From a virus, in the IMG/VR virus record IMGVR_UViG_3300031951_001173, positions 1 through 24,230 of that record: 24,230 bases of DNA. One strand, 5' to 3'. The translations under genes and the position numbers were made by a program. Position 1 is the stretch's first letter; every line of letters begins with the position of its first letter. The notes below the pieces were generated by a model. The model did not search any database and was not told the DNA's origin. It saw nothing but the letters and a program-made list of their open reading frames with translations. Shown here piece after piece: positions 1 to 5,381 of the stretch.

Positions 1-1342
1 GGTTGATCGAAACACCTATGCCCTCCCACCAGTAATCGACGTGGTTAGTCCCTGGTCGTTTGCTGCCCTTCAATATAAATCTCTCACCTAACCACTTCTT
101 AAAATCTAAGCGTTCTTTTTTTGTAGAAAAATGATCACAGATTAATTCCCACATTATTCCCCTAGCTGTCTTTAACTCTGGACTAACTACGCAATATTTT
201 TCAATAATAAAATGATATGGAGTTTCATTGTCATCAATAATGCTATTAATAGAATCAGTTGAGCGTTTTATAAGCTCATTATTAGGGCAATAGTCTAAAT
301 ACAATTCTATACATTTGCTAATAAAATAAGGTAGTTCTTCTCGTAACAGATCGTCATAATGAGATTGAGGCTCACCAGAAAAAGGTTTCCATTCGCAATA
401 AATGATCCGCCTTTTGTCGGATATCTCAGAGCTAATCCCTGGCTTGCTGTTTGAGACAAAGATGAGCTTGGCCATGGGTTTGATCGTAAATACTCGCCCA
501 CCCTTCTTTTCCACCCTGATCGAATCATTGCCGGTTAGGGACTTGAGAAGGCCACTTGTAACGAACGAGGTGTTATTGGTGTCTGGGAATACTACTAGCC
601 TGGCATCTTTAATACTGTAGGTCCAAAATCTGTCGTTGAAGCTCGGCTCAACTTGACTCGAAAAGGTATGCTTTAAGACTTCGCCTAAAAGCTCGACAAA
701 AGTCCCCTTTCCATCGTTACCTTTCCCGTACATCCAAACGTATTGTTGCCTGTTAGACTTAGGAAAAAAAAGACTACCTACGAAAATCTTGAGAGCTAAC
801 CCATTGTCTATCCTGGAAAACATCTCATCGAATAAAGGTGTAGGTCCATTTTCCAGCTTAAAGGGCAGCCTCCTCATAACGAGGTGATCGTCACCCTGAA
901 ATCCATATAATGGTGGGGTTTCAATGGAAGGTGTTACCTTGGACCAGTATTTAACAGCTCCCTCAATATGTTGAGCTGTCATGTCTAGCAAGTCCCTAAA
1001 CTCACCATGAACCACGCCTGAAATTTGTTCTTCTACGGCGTCAAGATGACAGTCTACTAAGTCACGATCAGGGGTGACTTCGTAAAGCTGTTTTGAACCA
1101 TCCAAACTTCTCAAAAAAACGAATGATTTTGATGGCTTTTTTAGTTTAATGCCATTTTGTTCCATCCATTCGCAAACATTCCCGTTTAGCCAGTCAGCAA
1201 ACAGAGCTTGTTTTTGGGCGGAGCTAAGTGAGGTAGGATTTTTTCCGGTAGAAGACTTTTTTCTGTCTGCGTTTTTCTTATCGGAGCGTTCTTGCAGGTT
1301 ATGAATAGTTCCAAGATTGCCCTTGTTTTCTACATCTGGCAT
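1..1342 (-). CDS. SF3 helicase / P4-D5-type replicative helicase, 3' end cut by window
   Basis: I translated 447 codons by hand from the ATG at 1342; the frame is open to the window edge. Domains: a charged N-terminus (1-45), a linker, then an SF3 AAA+ core. Walker A is at about 206-214 (GKGNDGKGT), Walker B at about 248-254 (RLVVFPD), the family signature LLKSLTGNDSI at about 265-275, motif C with its sensor Asn in KLIFVSNSKPG (about 292-302), and an arginine-finger-like DKRR at about 309-312. The tail (about 400-447) looks like the winged helix that closes D5/P4 proteins. As in that family it should unwind DNA at the replication fork as a hexameric ATPase. The primase gene lies 85 nt upstream, so the primase-helicase is split over two genes. 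GAAGGTGG lies 8 nt before the start. The family assignment is firm; origin binding is inference. Confidence 0.9.
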   Translation of the reverse strand, partial: MPDVENKGNLGTIHNLQERSDKKNADRKKSSTGKNPTSLSSAQKQALFADWLNGNVCEWMEQNGIKLKKPSKSFVFLRSLDGSKQLYEVTPDRDLVDCHLDAVEEQISGVVHGEFRDLLDMTAQHIEGAVKYWSKVTPSIETPPLYGFQGDDHLVMRRLPFKLENGPTPLFDEMFSRIDNGLALKIFVGSLFFPKSNRQQYVWMYGKGNDGKGTFVELLGEVLKHTFSSQVEPSFNDRFWTYSIKDARLVVFPDTNNTSFVTSGLLKSLTGNDSIRVEKKGGRVFTIKPMAKLIFVSNSKPGISSEISDKRRIIYCEWKPFSGEPQSHYDDLLREELPYFISKCIELYLDYCPNNELIKRSTDSINSIIDDNETPYHFIIEKYCVVSPELKTARGIMWELICDHFSTKKERLDFKKWLGERFILKGSKRPGTNHVDYWWEGIGVSIN

Positions 1343-1391
1343 GATACAACCACCTTCGCATGGATACAGGGTTTGATACACCCACGAATTG

Positions 1392-1429
1392 ATTGACCAG
1401 TAAGCGCTAACTACTGGTCAATTTTTTTT
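1392..1429 (+). terminator. Perfect 10-bp hairpin with T8 on the + strand
   Basis: ATTGACCAGT (1392-1401) and ACTGGTCAAT (1413-1422) are perfect inverted repeats around an 11-nt loop that holds AGCGCT. T8 follows at 1422-1429. As + strand RNA this is a textbook intrinsic terminator. However, the genes on both sides run on the minus strand, and in that direction no T-run follows. It may stop antisense transcripts, or be a protein-binding dyad or origin hairpin. It overlaps the stop codon of the primase gene. Confidence 0.55.
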
Positions 1430-2228
1430 AGCTTTCGACAAAACGCTTTAAGGCGCTTGTGTACGTAGTTTCTAATTCGTGGTCGGAAAACTCAGCCCTA
1501 TCAAACGGCGAATTCCTCAAAAGTTCAAGGACTTTTTGGGCTGGGGTTCCAACGTTAAGTAATTCTAACGTTGAAACATAAATAGAAATATTACGGCCAT
1601 GCCCAAAAGTTATGCCTTTCTTAATAAAATTATCAACATGATTAGGTATTCTATTGCCTTTATGTTTAACATAAAGTCTCATCGCATCTTGAATGGTTAC
1701 AGATGGTTTTTCCACAGCTTTTACAGGCTGTTTAAAGCCATCAAAGTTAGCGAAGACGATCTTTTGGCAGGGATAAAACGCCCTTGTGGCATCCTTGCAA
1801 ATACTGTCGAAAGCTTCATTGATCTTGAGGATTCTAGTTACGTTGTACTCATATTCCTCAATCGTCTCAATCCTGCGTTCCCATTGGGTGATAATTCTAA
1901 AGCGATCCTGAGGCGGGTAGACCGTGTCTTTAGTGAATTTCTCCTTTTGGTGACTGCGAGTAATGCCAATCACACAAGCTGAATCACACCAGTCCTCAAT
2001 GGCTTGAGCCAGCGGATAGATCACTTCTCCTGTATTATCGACGTCAAACCCAACAAAGTCTGAAAACAGGAAATTAGCTTTCGCTCTGTACGGTTCCTTT
2101 AAGGCGGCAGGAATCCAAGTGTATCTTGTGGCAATCGCTCCCAAATATCTTAAATCTAAATGCTCCAAGTTCTTGAAGCCCTTAGCAAATTCGTATACCC
2201 CTGGTACTATTGGGTAATAGGCAGCCAT
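1428..2228 (-). CDS. Archaeo-eukaryotic primase (AEP/PrimPol-like) with PriCT-like C-terminus
   Basis: A 266-aa protein. The three AEP motifs are visible in order: the metal-binding D-x-D in FDVDNTG (D62, D64), SHQ with H93 followed by RFR (R109-R111), and the third acidic residue D146 in KDATRAFYP. Residues about 195-266 (HVDNFIKKG...GRNISIY...) resemble the primase C-terminal (PriCT) domain found between AEP and SF3 modules. It should make primers, or be a primase-polymerase, and feed the SF3 helicase encoded next. The frame is open to an ATG at 2321, but I chose 2228 because GGAGATCACGAG precedes it, the protein begins naturally there, and the longer version would overlap the resolvase gene. 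The AEP family is clear; whether it also acts as a polymerase cannot be seen. Confidence 0.85.
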   Translation of the reverse strand: MAAYYPIVPGVYEFAKGFKNLEHLDLRYLGAIATRYTWIPAALKEPYRAKANFLFSDFVGFDVDNTGEVIYPLAQAIEDWCDSACVIGITRSHQKEKFTKDTVYPPQDRFRIITQWERRIETIEEYEYNVTRILKINEAFDSICKDATRAFYPCQKIVFANFDGFKQPVKAVEKPSVTIQDAMRLYVKHKGNRIPNHVDNFIKKGITFGHGRNISIYVSTLELLNVGTPAQKVLELLRNSPFDRAEFSDHELETTYTSALKRFVES

Positions 2229-2259
2229 CTCGTGATCTCCATGTGAAGGAGTTTTATAT
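2229..2259. promoter_or_regulatory. 31-bp divergent spacer carrying both ribosome binding sites
   Basis: This is the whole gap between the leftward AEP start and the rightward RuvC start. It holds GGAGATC for the primase (minus strand) and GAAGGAG for RuvC (plus strand). There is no room for two promoters, so each gene's promoter must lie inside the opposite gene, or the transcripts come from further away and overlap antisense to each other. Confidence 0.6.
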
Positions 2260-2766
2260 ATGCTGATCGCCGGTATCGATCCAGGCAAAAGCGGAGCATT
2301 AGCAATTGTCCAGGACGGCAAGATTATAGACTACGCCCTACTTGCTAATGTAGTGCCACGATACTGGCTCCTTGAGCGCAAGTGTAAGATTGTCTATATC
2401 GAGCAAGCGCAATCATTCCCAAAGCAAGGGATTGCTTCGGCTTTTAATTACGGTCGGGATTTTGGCTATATGCTGGGAACACTCGCAGGTTCAGGAATGA
2501 TCATTCATCTAGTACGTCCTGCAGTGTGGGCTAAGCGGATCCATCAGGGCTCTCCAAAAATAGACGATGCCAAAGAGCGGAGCCTGTGGTGTGCTCGCCA
2601 TCTTTGGCCTGAGAGGTCTTTTCTTGCCACGGAACGCAGCTCTAAACCGCACGATGGCTTGATCGACGCTGCCCTTATAGCCCACTACGGCTATCTTAAT
2701 GAGCTAAGCCCAGCGGCTTTGCAGAGCTGCCCCGCAATAGACCCAGACGCTCCAATTCTAGATTGA
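2260..2766 (+). CDS. RuvC-like Holliday junction resolvase
   Basis: A 168-aa RuvC/RNase H-fold nuclease. The acidic residues expected of the active site are visible: D7 in GIDPGKSGA, E in VYIEQAQSFP (about residue 48), and the C-terminal pair in KPHDGLIDAAL (about residues 127-137). It should cut four-way junctions from recombination or replication, so that concatemers can be resolved and packaged. GAAGGAG sits 7 nt before the ATG. It is the only rightward gene between leftward neighbours, and its last 71 bp overlap the convergent SNase-like gene. Size and motif order fit phage RuvC proteins well. Confidence 0.9.
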   Translation: MLIAGIDPGKSGALAIVQDGKIIDYALLANVVPRYWLLERKCKIVYIEQAQSFPKQGIASAFNYGRDFGYMLGTLAGSGMIIHLVRPAVWAKRIHQGSPKIDDAKERSLWCARHLWPERSFLATERSSKPHDGLIDAALIAHYGYLNELSPAALQSCPAIDPDAPILD

Positions 2767-3040
2767 CATTATAATCACCGATCATTATATCGGCTGTCAG
2801 TGTACCGCATGGTAATTGACTAGTTTTTATATGAATATGACCTGTGCCATCCAATTTGCTATCTAGCCAAAGAACCGCTTTTTCTGCTCTTTTTACTTCA
2901 AACGGTGTTGGATCCTGTGGCATGTCCAAACCCGAAAGCCGCAATGCTACCATGGTCCAAATATAAAAACCCAAGTCTACATAAAGTAATAAAGTATCAT
3001 CATCGATCACTTGCATGAATTGCGCTTTGTATTCGTGCAT
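2696..3040 (-). CDS. SNase-like (thermonuclease-fold) protein, probably inactive
   Basis: A 114-aa protein that follows the staphylococcal nuclease pattern: VIDDDTLLLYVDLGF (DGDT-like, residues 11-25) and then VALRLSGLDMPQ (residues 31-42; compare RLxGIDxPE). Arg34 and Asp39 match the catalytic Arg35 and metal ligand Asp40 of SNase. The general base Glu43 is Gln42 here. The second catalytic Arg (usually in a KYGR-like turn) is missing, with CGT in that place. It may bind nucleic acid or protein without cutting. It starts one base after the stop of the upstream membrane-protein gene, so the two are probably translated together. Fold confidence is moderate, because the protein is short and divergent. 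Confidence 0.65.
   Translation of the reverse strand: MHEYKAQFMQVIDDDTLLLYVDLGFYIWTMVALRLSGLDMPQDPTPFEVKRAEKAVLWLDSKLDGTGHIHIKTSQLPCGTLTADIMIGDYNVNLELERLGLLRGSSAKPLGLAH
2764..2799 (+). other. Nested hairpin just after the RuvC gene
   Basis: TGACA (2764-2768, including the TGA stop) pairs with TGTCA (2795-2799). Inside it CCGAT (2778-2782) pairs with ATCGG (2789-2793) around a 6-nt loop. No T-run follows, so it is at best a weak or Rho-assisted terminator. It lies inside the coding sequence of the opposite gene and may be chance. Confidence 0.25.
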
Positions 3041-3295
3041 TTAATCCTCGGCCATAGGTTCAAAGGACGCACAAATAACAGGATCACCAGCGGGAGTTAC
3101 ATGAAGTACCATGTATCCGCGATTAGTGACCAAATACTCCACACCCGAATCGGTGCAATAATGCTCAATCACAGTCCCAAACGGAGCCGTAATTGAGCTG
3201 GAAAATTTGAGGTCTTTAGATAATGGGCCAAGTAATGCGCTTAGCATTAAATAGGCAACCATCGTGGTAACTATCACGATTAGAGCTGATCTCAT
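3041..3295 (-). CDS. Small single-pass membrane or exported protein
   Basis: An 84-aa protein. Residues 4-22 (ALIVIVTTMVAYLMLSALL) are one hydrophobic helix after a single Arg, so an anchor or an uncleaved signal. The rest is a soluble domain of about 60 aa. The stretch TDSGVEYLVTNRGYMVLHV followed by AGDP resembles the short phage and plasmid domain in which TGVxYL is followed by a Gly-rich turn and dG-p (DUF6440-like; from memory). The gene's stop touches the start of the SNase-like gene, and its start follows the stop of the 62-aa gene directly. Function unknown. A lysis accessory role is possible but not shown. Confidence 0.7.
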   Translation of the reverse strand: MRSALIVIVTTMVAYLMLSALLGPLSKDLKFSSSITAPFGTVIEHYCTDSGVEYLVTNRGYMVLHVTPAGDPVICASFEPMAED

Positions 3296-3484
3296 TCATT
3301 CCTCAAATTCCTTAAGTTCTTCTAAACATTCCACTAAATGATCAAAGGCATCAGGGTGCTCGGTTTCTGCATACTCTTCAGCTGCCCGGACTACTGCGAT
3401 CATTCTGACAAGTAGCGCACGATGGAGGCTTGTCATTTTAAAAGGACGCTCACCAAATAGATGAGCAACATCATCCATATCCAT
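3296..3484 (-). CDS. Small acidic helical protein, unknown
   Basis: I place the start at 3484 (MDMDDVAHLFGERPF...), giving 62 aa. This ATG lies one base after the stop of the upstream 58-aa gene (TAA-T-ATG), a usual coupling arrangement in this cassette. A longer frame to 3520 exists but would overlap that gene. Residues 20-62 look helical and highly acidic (CLEELKEFEE at the end). No known family recognised. The position between two small membrane-protein genes suggests a shared accessory role, but nothing in the sequence says which. Confidence 0.65.
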   Translation of the reverse strand: MDMDDVAHLFGERPFKMTSLHRALLVRMIAVVRAAEEYAETEHPDAFDHLVECLEELKEFEE

Positions 3485-3485
3485 A

Positions 3486-3662
3486 TTAGGCCTCGGCTTT
3501 TGGTGCTTCTGGCTTAGCAATTTTAGAGAGCTCTTTAGCAGCTACTGCGCCACACTTTTTAGCTGCAAGGTCCAGGACGTGGACAACAGGTTTAAGGACG
3601 ACCACGACGAGTTGAGCCAAAAAATACACCAATGCACTAAGCAAGCATTTCCATTCGCACAT
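3486..3662 (-). CDS. Small hydrophobic protein, possible holin-like membrane protein
   Basis: A 58-aa gene translated by hand: MCEWKCLLSALVYFLAQLVV, then VVLKPVVHVLDLAA and a basic, Ala-rich tail ending PKAEA. A strong AAGGAG lies 7 nt before the ATG, which supports it although it is very short. Residues 7-24 form one clear membrane helix, with an amphipathic helix after it. A small one-helix protein in a cassette of exported proteins could be a pinholin-type or accessory lysis protein, but the endolysin is 3 kb away and no holin family is recognised. It is coupled to the downstream 62-aa gene. Confidence 0.65.
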   Translation of the reverse strand: MCEWKCLLSALVYFLAQLVVVVLKPVVHVLDLAAKKCGAVAAKELSKIAKPEAPKAEA

Positions 3663-3692
3663 ATTAGAATCTCCTTAGGGGTTTCCAAAATG

Positions 3693-3986
3693 TTAACAGT
3701 CGTCCGTTTCGATGTCTAGTATCGTGACGTGGCTGGCTTTTTTGTCGGATTCGCTAGCATAAAGGGCCTCGTCCCATAGCCCTTTAACGACAAGGTAAGA
3801 TTGGTTTCTAGTGGACTTAAAGAGCTGCACCCCAAACCCTATGTCGGTGCCAACAAAGTTGACGAGCCTGCCAAACCTGTCGGTGATCTGTAAACGATAC
3901 ACCCCGCGCAAAACTTCCCGAACCAAGGCCACTTGCGGGGGTTGCCAAGGCAAGACAAGCGTAACTTTGATGATGCGGGGGTACAT
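3693..3986 (-). CDS. Hypothetical 97-aa protein
   Basis: No family recognised. The N-terminus (MYPRIIKVTLVLPWQPPQ) and the body show alternating hydrophobic residues typical of a small beta-rich fold; it ends in ILDIETDDC. There is no signal peptide or membrane helix. AGAGGG lies a few bases before the ATG. It follows the CAP gene by 8 bp and is very likely in the same transcript, so it may share that gene's role, but nothing more can be said. Confidence 0.65.
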   Translation of the reverse strand: MYPRIIKVTLVLPWQPPQVALVREVLRGVYRLQITDRFGRLVNFVGTDIGFGVQLFKSTRNQSYLVVKGLWDEALYASESDKKASHVTILDIETDDC

Positions 3987-3994
3987 AAATCCCT

Positions 3995-4441
3995 CTAAGG
4001 TGTGGCTACTATTGTATAAAATCTCTCGCTCTGAGTTAAGTTAGGTCCAGCTACCCCTATCCCTACATTTGTAACGTTTGGGTTAAGTAGGACAAACCTA
4101 TGGCTAGGGCTACGGAGCCAGCCAGTAATTGCATAAGTAACCCCAGGATATCCACAAGCTACAATCTCCCAGCCACCGCGAATCAGCTGCCCACCACATA
4201 GCTCTACCCGCTCCCGGACGCCCTGGCCTGTGACTGGATCAAAGTGAGCACAAATATTGAGCCTCCACGTCCGTTTAGCCCAGCTCCTGGCAGCACAAGA
4301 GAGGGTGGTATCTAGTACTACAGGCCTAAGACCAAACTTCGCCCTAGTCGCATTGACTTGGGCTAGCATGTACTCTTGAGTCTCCGATAACGGTTCTTTA
4401 GCGTATTCTTGGACTATTGCGCTAGGATAACCACCCACCAT
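3995..4441 (-). CDS. CAP/SCP-PR1 superfamily protein
   Basis: A 148-aa protein with the CAP domain order: LAQVNATRAKFGLRPVVLD (26-44, the 'N-x-x-R...G...PL-x-x-d' opening), CAARSWAKR (49-57), His66 (ICAHF), Glu92 in GGWEIVACG where the family has GENI, then W108 and SPSHRFVLLNP (111-121) with His114, and VGIGVAG (126-132). Two His and one Glu of the CAP cavity are thus present. In bacteria CAP proteins are mostly secreted and of unsettled function. No signal peptide is seen here, so it may leave at lysis, sit in the virion, or depend on its neighbour. Its first 28 nt overlap the end of a second CAP-like gene. CAP genes are uncommon in phages. Confidence 0.75.
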   Translation of the reverse strand: MVGGYPSAIVQEYAKEPLSETQEYMLAQVNATRAKFGLRPVVLDTTLSCAARSWAKRTWRLNICAHFDPVTGQGVRERVELCGGQLIRGGWEIVACGYPGVTYAITGWLRSPSHRFVLLNPNVTNVGIGVAGPNLTQSERFYTIVATP

Positions 4442-4839
4442 AAATCATCCCCCGCTACCCCGATGGATTTAAATCTGTGGTCTCTGAGAAGCCGGTATTC
4501 CCTTTTGTAAATTGGCAAAGTGTCAAACCAGGACTCTTCTGTCAGGTATTGGCAAACAAGGAGCTGTTCGCCGTATGTCCAAGGGTAGCCACAAGCCTTG
4601 GACCTATCCCTGGGGGTTTCACCCTTAGGACCAATAGAGGTGCATTTACGCTCTTTAACTATGTAATCTAGCTGATACTTTGCAGCGCAATTAAGGCGGT
4701 AGTCTTCAAATAGTTCTTTAGCGTTCCAATCTTTTCGATAGTCATTTACAAGGATGGTAATATTGTGATCACTTGGTTTAAAACCAAGGCAAAACAATAT
4801 GATAGCCATGTACCGCGCCAAGAACATGCTACCCGCCAT
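4414..4839 (-). CDS. Degenerate CAP-like protein with N-terminal signal/anchor
   Basis: A 141-aa protein with a hydrophobic N-terminus (FLARYMAIILFCLGF, 6-20), read as a signal peptide or anchor. The rest tracks the CAP pattern of the next gene: ILVNDYRKDW (29-38), LNCAAKYQLDY (49-59), YGEQLLVC (89-96, in place of GENI), then YRLLRDHRFKSIGVAG (115-130). The cavity histidines are gone: KERKC replaces the AHF region and KREYR replaces SPSHR. It looks like a diverged duplicate. Starts are possible at 4839 and 4827; neither has a strong ribosome site, and the candidate promoter is only about 12 nt upstream. The CAP assignment is an inference from the side-by-side pattern. Confidence 0.6.
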   Translation of the reverse strand: MAGSMFLARYMAIILFCLGFKPSDHNITILVNDYRKDWNAKELFEDYRLNCAAKYQLDYIVKERKCTSIGPKGETPRDRSKACGYPWTYGEQLLVCQYLTEESWFDTLPIYKREYRLLRDHRFKSIGVAGDDLWWVVILAQ

Positions 4840-4857
4840 CTAAACAATTTTATATTA

Positions 4858-4866
4858 AGTATAGCA
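4858..4866 (-). promoter_or_regulatory. Candidate extended -10 promoter, leftward
   Basis: Read on the minus strand, TGC-TATACT (5/6 to TATAAT with the TGn extension) lies 19 nt before the ATG at 4839. No good -35 is visible at 17 nt, as expected for an extended -10 promoter. Transcription would start near 4851, giving a leader of about 12 nt for the accessory cassette. The left arm of the dyad overlaps this element. Confidence 0.45.
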
Positions 4867-4935
4867 CAGACTAGTATGGACATGGTGAGAAGCGGTGAGA
4901 AATAAGGCAGGAGTCCGAGAGGGCTAGTCTGTGCT
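4863..4935. repeat. 12-bp perfect inverted repeat between divergent operons
   Basis: AGCACAGACTAG (4863-4874) and CTAGTCTGTGCT (4924-4935) are exact reverse complements separated by 49 bp, with centres 61 bp apart (close to six helical turns). The left arm overlaps the leftward -10 and the right arm shares its last base with the rightward -35. That is the geometry of a paired operator. The same bases could also form an RNA stem. Confidence 0.7.
4884..4900 (+). repeat. GGTGAGA direct repeat with 10-bp period
   Basis: GGTGAGA occurs at 4884-4890 and 4894-4900, one helical turn apart, midway between the two arms of the dyad. This could be a second protein-binding site in the control region; the repeat is short, so chance is possible. 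Confidence 0.4.
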
Positions 4936-4963
4936 TTACTGCAGAAGCCTTATATTGTATAAC
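4935..4963 (+). promoter_or_regulatory. Candidate sigma70-type promoter, rightward
   Basis: TTTACT (4935-4940, 4/6 to TTGACA), a 17-bp spacer and TATAAC (4958-4963, 5/6 to TATAAT) precede the ATG at 4998 by a sensible distance. Transcription would start near 4970 and read the recombination operon, with AGAGGTGA as the first ribosome site. The right arm of the dyad abuts the -35. Confidence 0.55.
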
Positions 4964-4997
4964 TATCGTCCCTTAAGCAAGCTAAAAGAGGTGAGCT

Positions 4998-5381
4998 ATG
5001 GACGAATGTAAATGGAGCTATGCGAAGGACGGAACGCATAGGGAATTTATCTTGCCCGGTCCTTTCTTTAACGCGAAGGGCAAGAAGATTTGCCAGGACT
5101 GTTGTAAATACCTCGGCTTAGTCGATCCTATTGAAAAAGAGCCAGCTGGACCTGCTACCTTAGTCACCCAGGAAGACCGGGACATTTTCCATTTGTTGCA
5201 AGCCGCGCCTCTCCCTGAATGGGACCAGAAATTTATTTCCGATATTGCAAAACGTCATGAATTATCAGCTAAGCAAAGAAAAGTATTTGACCGTATTAAG
5301 TCGCAACATCTCAAAACTACTGCGAAAACAGAGGAGCCAGCAAAATATGACATCCCAGATGACGCTTTCGACCTATTCTAA
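4998..5381 (+). CDS. Unknown recombination-operon protein with acidic C-terminal tip
   Basis: A 127-aa protein, first in the rightward operon, with an excellent AGAGGTGAGCT before its ATG. The N-terminal part carries cysteines at C4 and in ICQDCC (31-36), possibly a small metal-binding knuckle. The centre (EEPAGPATLV region) is a linker. Residues about 75-105 (FISDIAKRHELSAKQRKVFDRI) look like a short helical DNA-associated module. The end, YDIPDDAFDLF, is an acidic tip with terminal aromatics reminiscent of the SSB C-terminal tail, although no OB fold is seen. It overlaps the start of the annealing-protein gene by 35 nt, so the two are probably translated together. No family recognised. Confidence 0.7.
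   Translation: MDECKWSYAKDGTHREFILPGPFFNAKGKKICQDCCKYLGLVDPIEKEPAGPATLVTQEDRDIFHLLQAAPLPEWDQKFISDIAKRHELSAKQRKVFDRIKSQHLKTTAKTEEPAKYDIPDDAFDLF

Noticed and set aside
402-620. Rightward frame inside the helicase gene
   Set aside because: It lies antisense to the conserved Walker B to motif C region; no ribosome site and no recognisable protein.
1599-1982. Rightward 127-codon frame inside the primase gene
   Set aside because: It is the antisense shadow of the AEP catalytic motifs; no Shine-Dalgarno and no coding-like composition.
2229-2321. Longer start of the primase at 2321
   Set aside because: It would overlap the RuvC gene by 62 bp; the ATG at 2228 has its own GGAGATC and begins a natural AEP N-terminus.
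2764-2799. Strong terminator after RuvC
   Set aside because: The nested hairpin has no T-run and short stems, so I keep it only as a weak structural note.
4863-4935. Hammerhead or other self-cleaving ribozyme in the dyad region
   Set aside because: The hammerhead core (CUGANGA ... GAAA) is absent on both strands, and I recognise no other ribozyme core.
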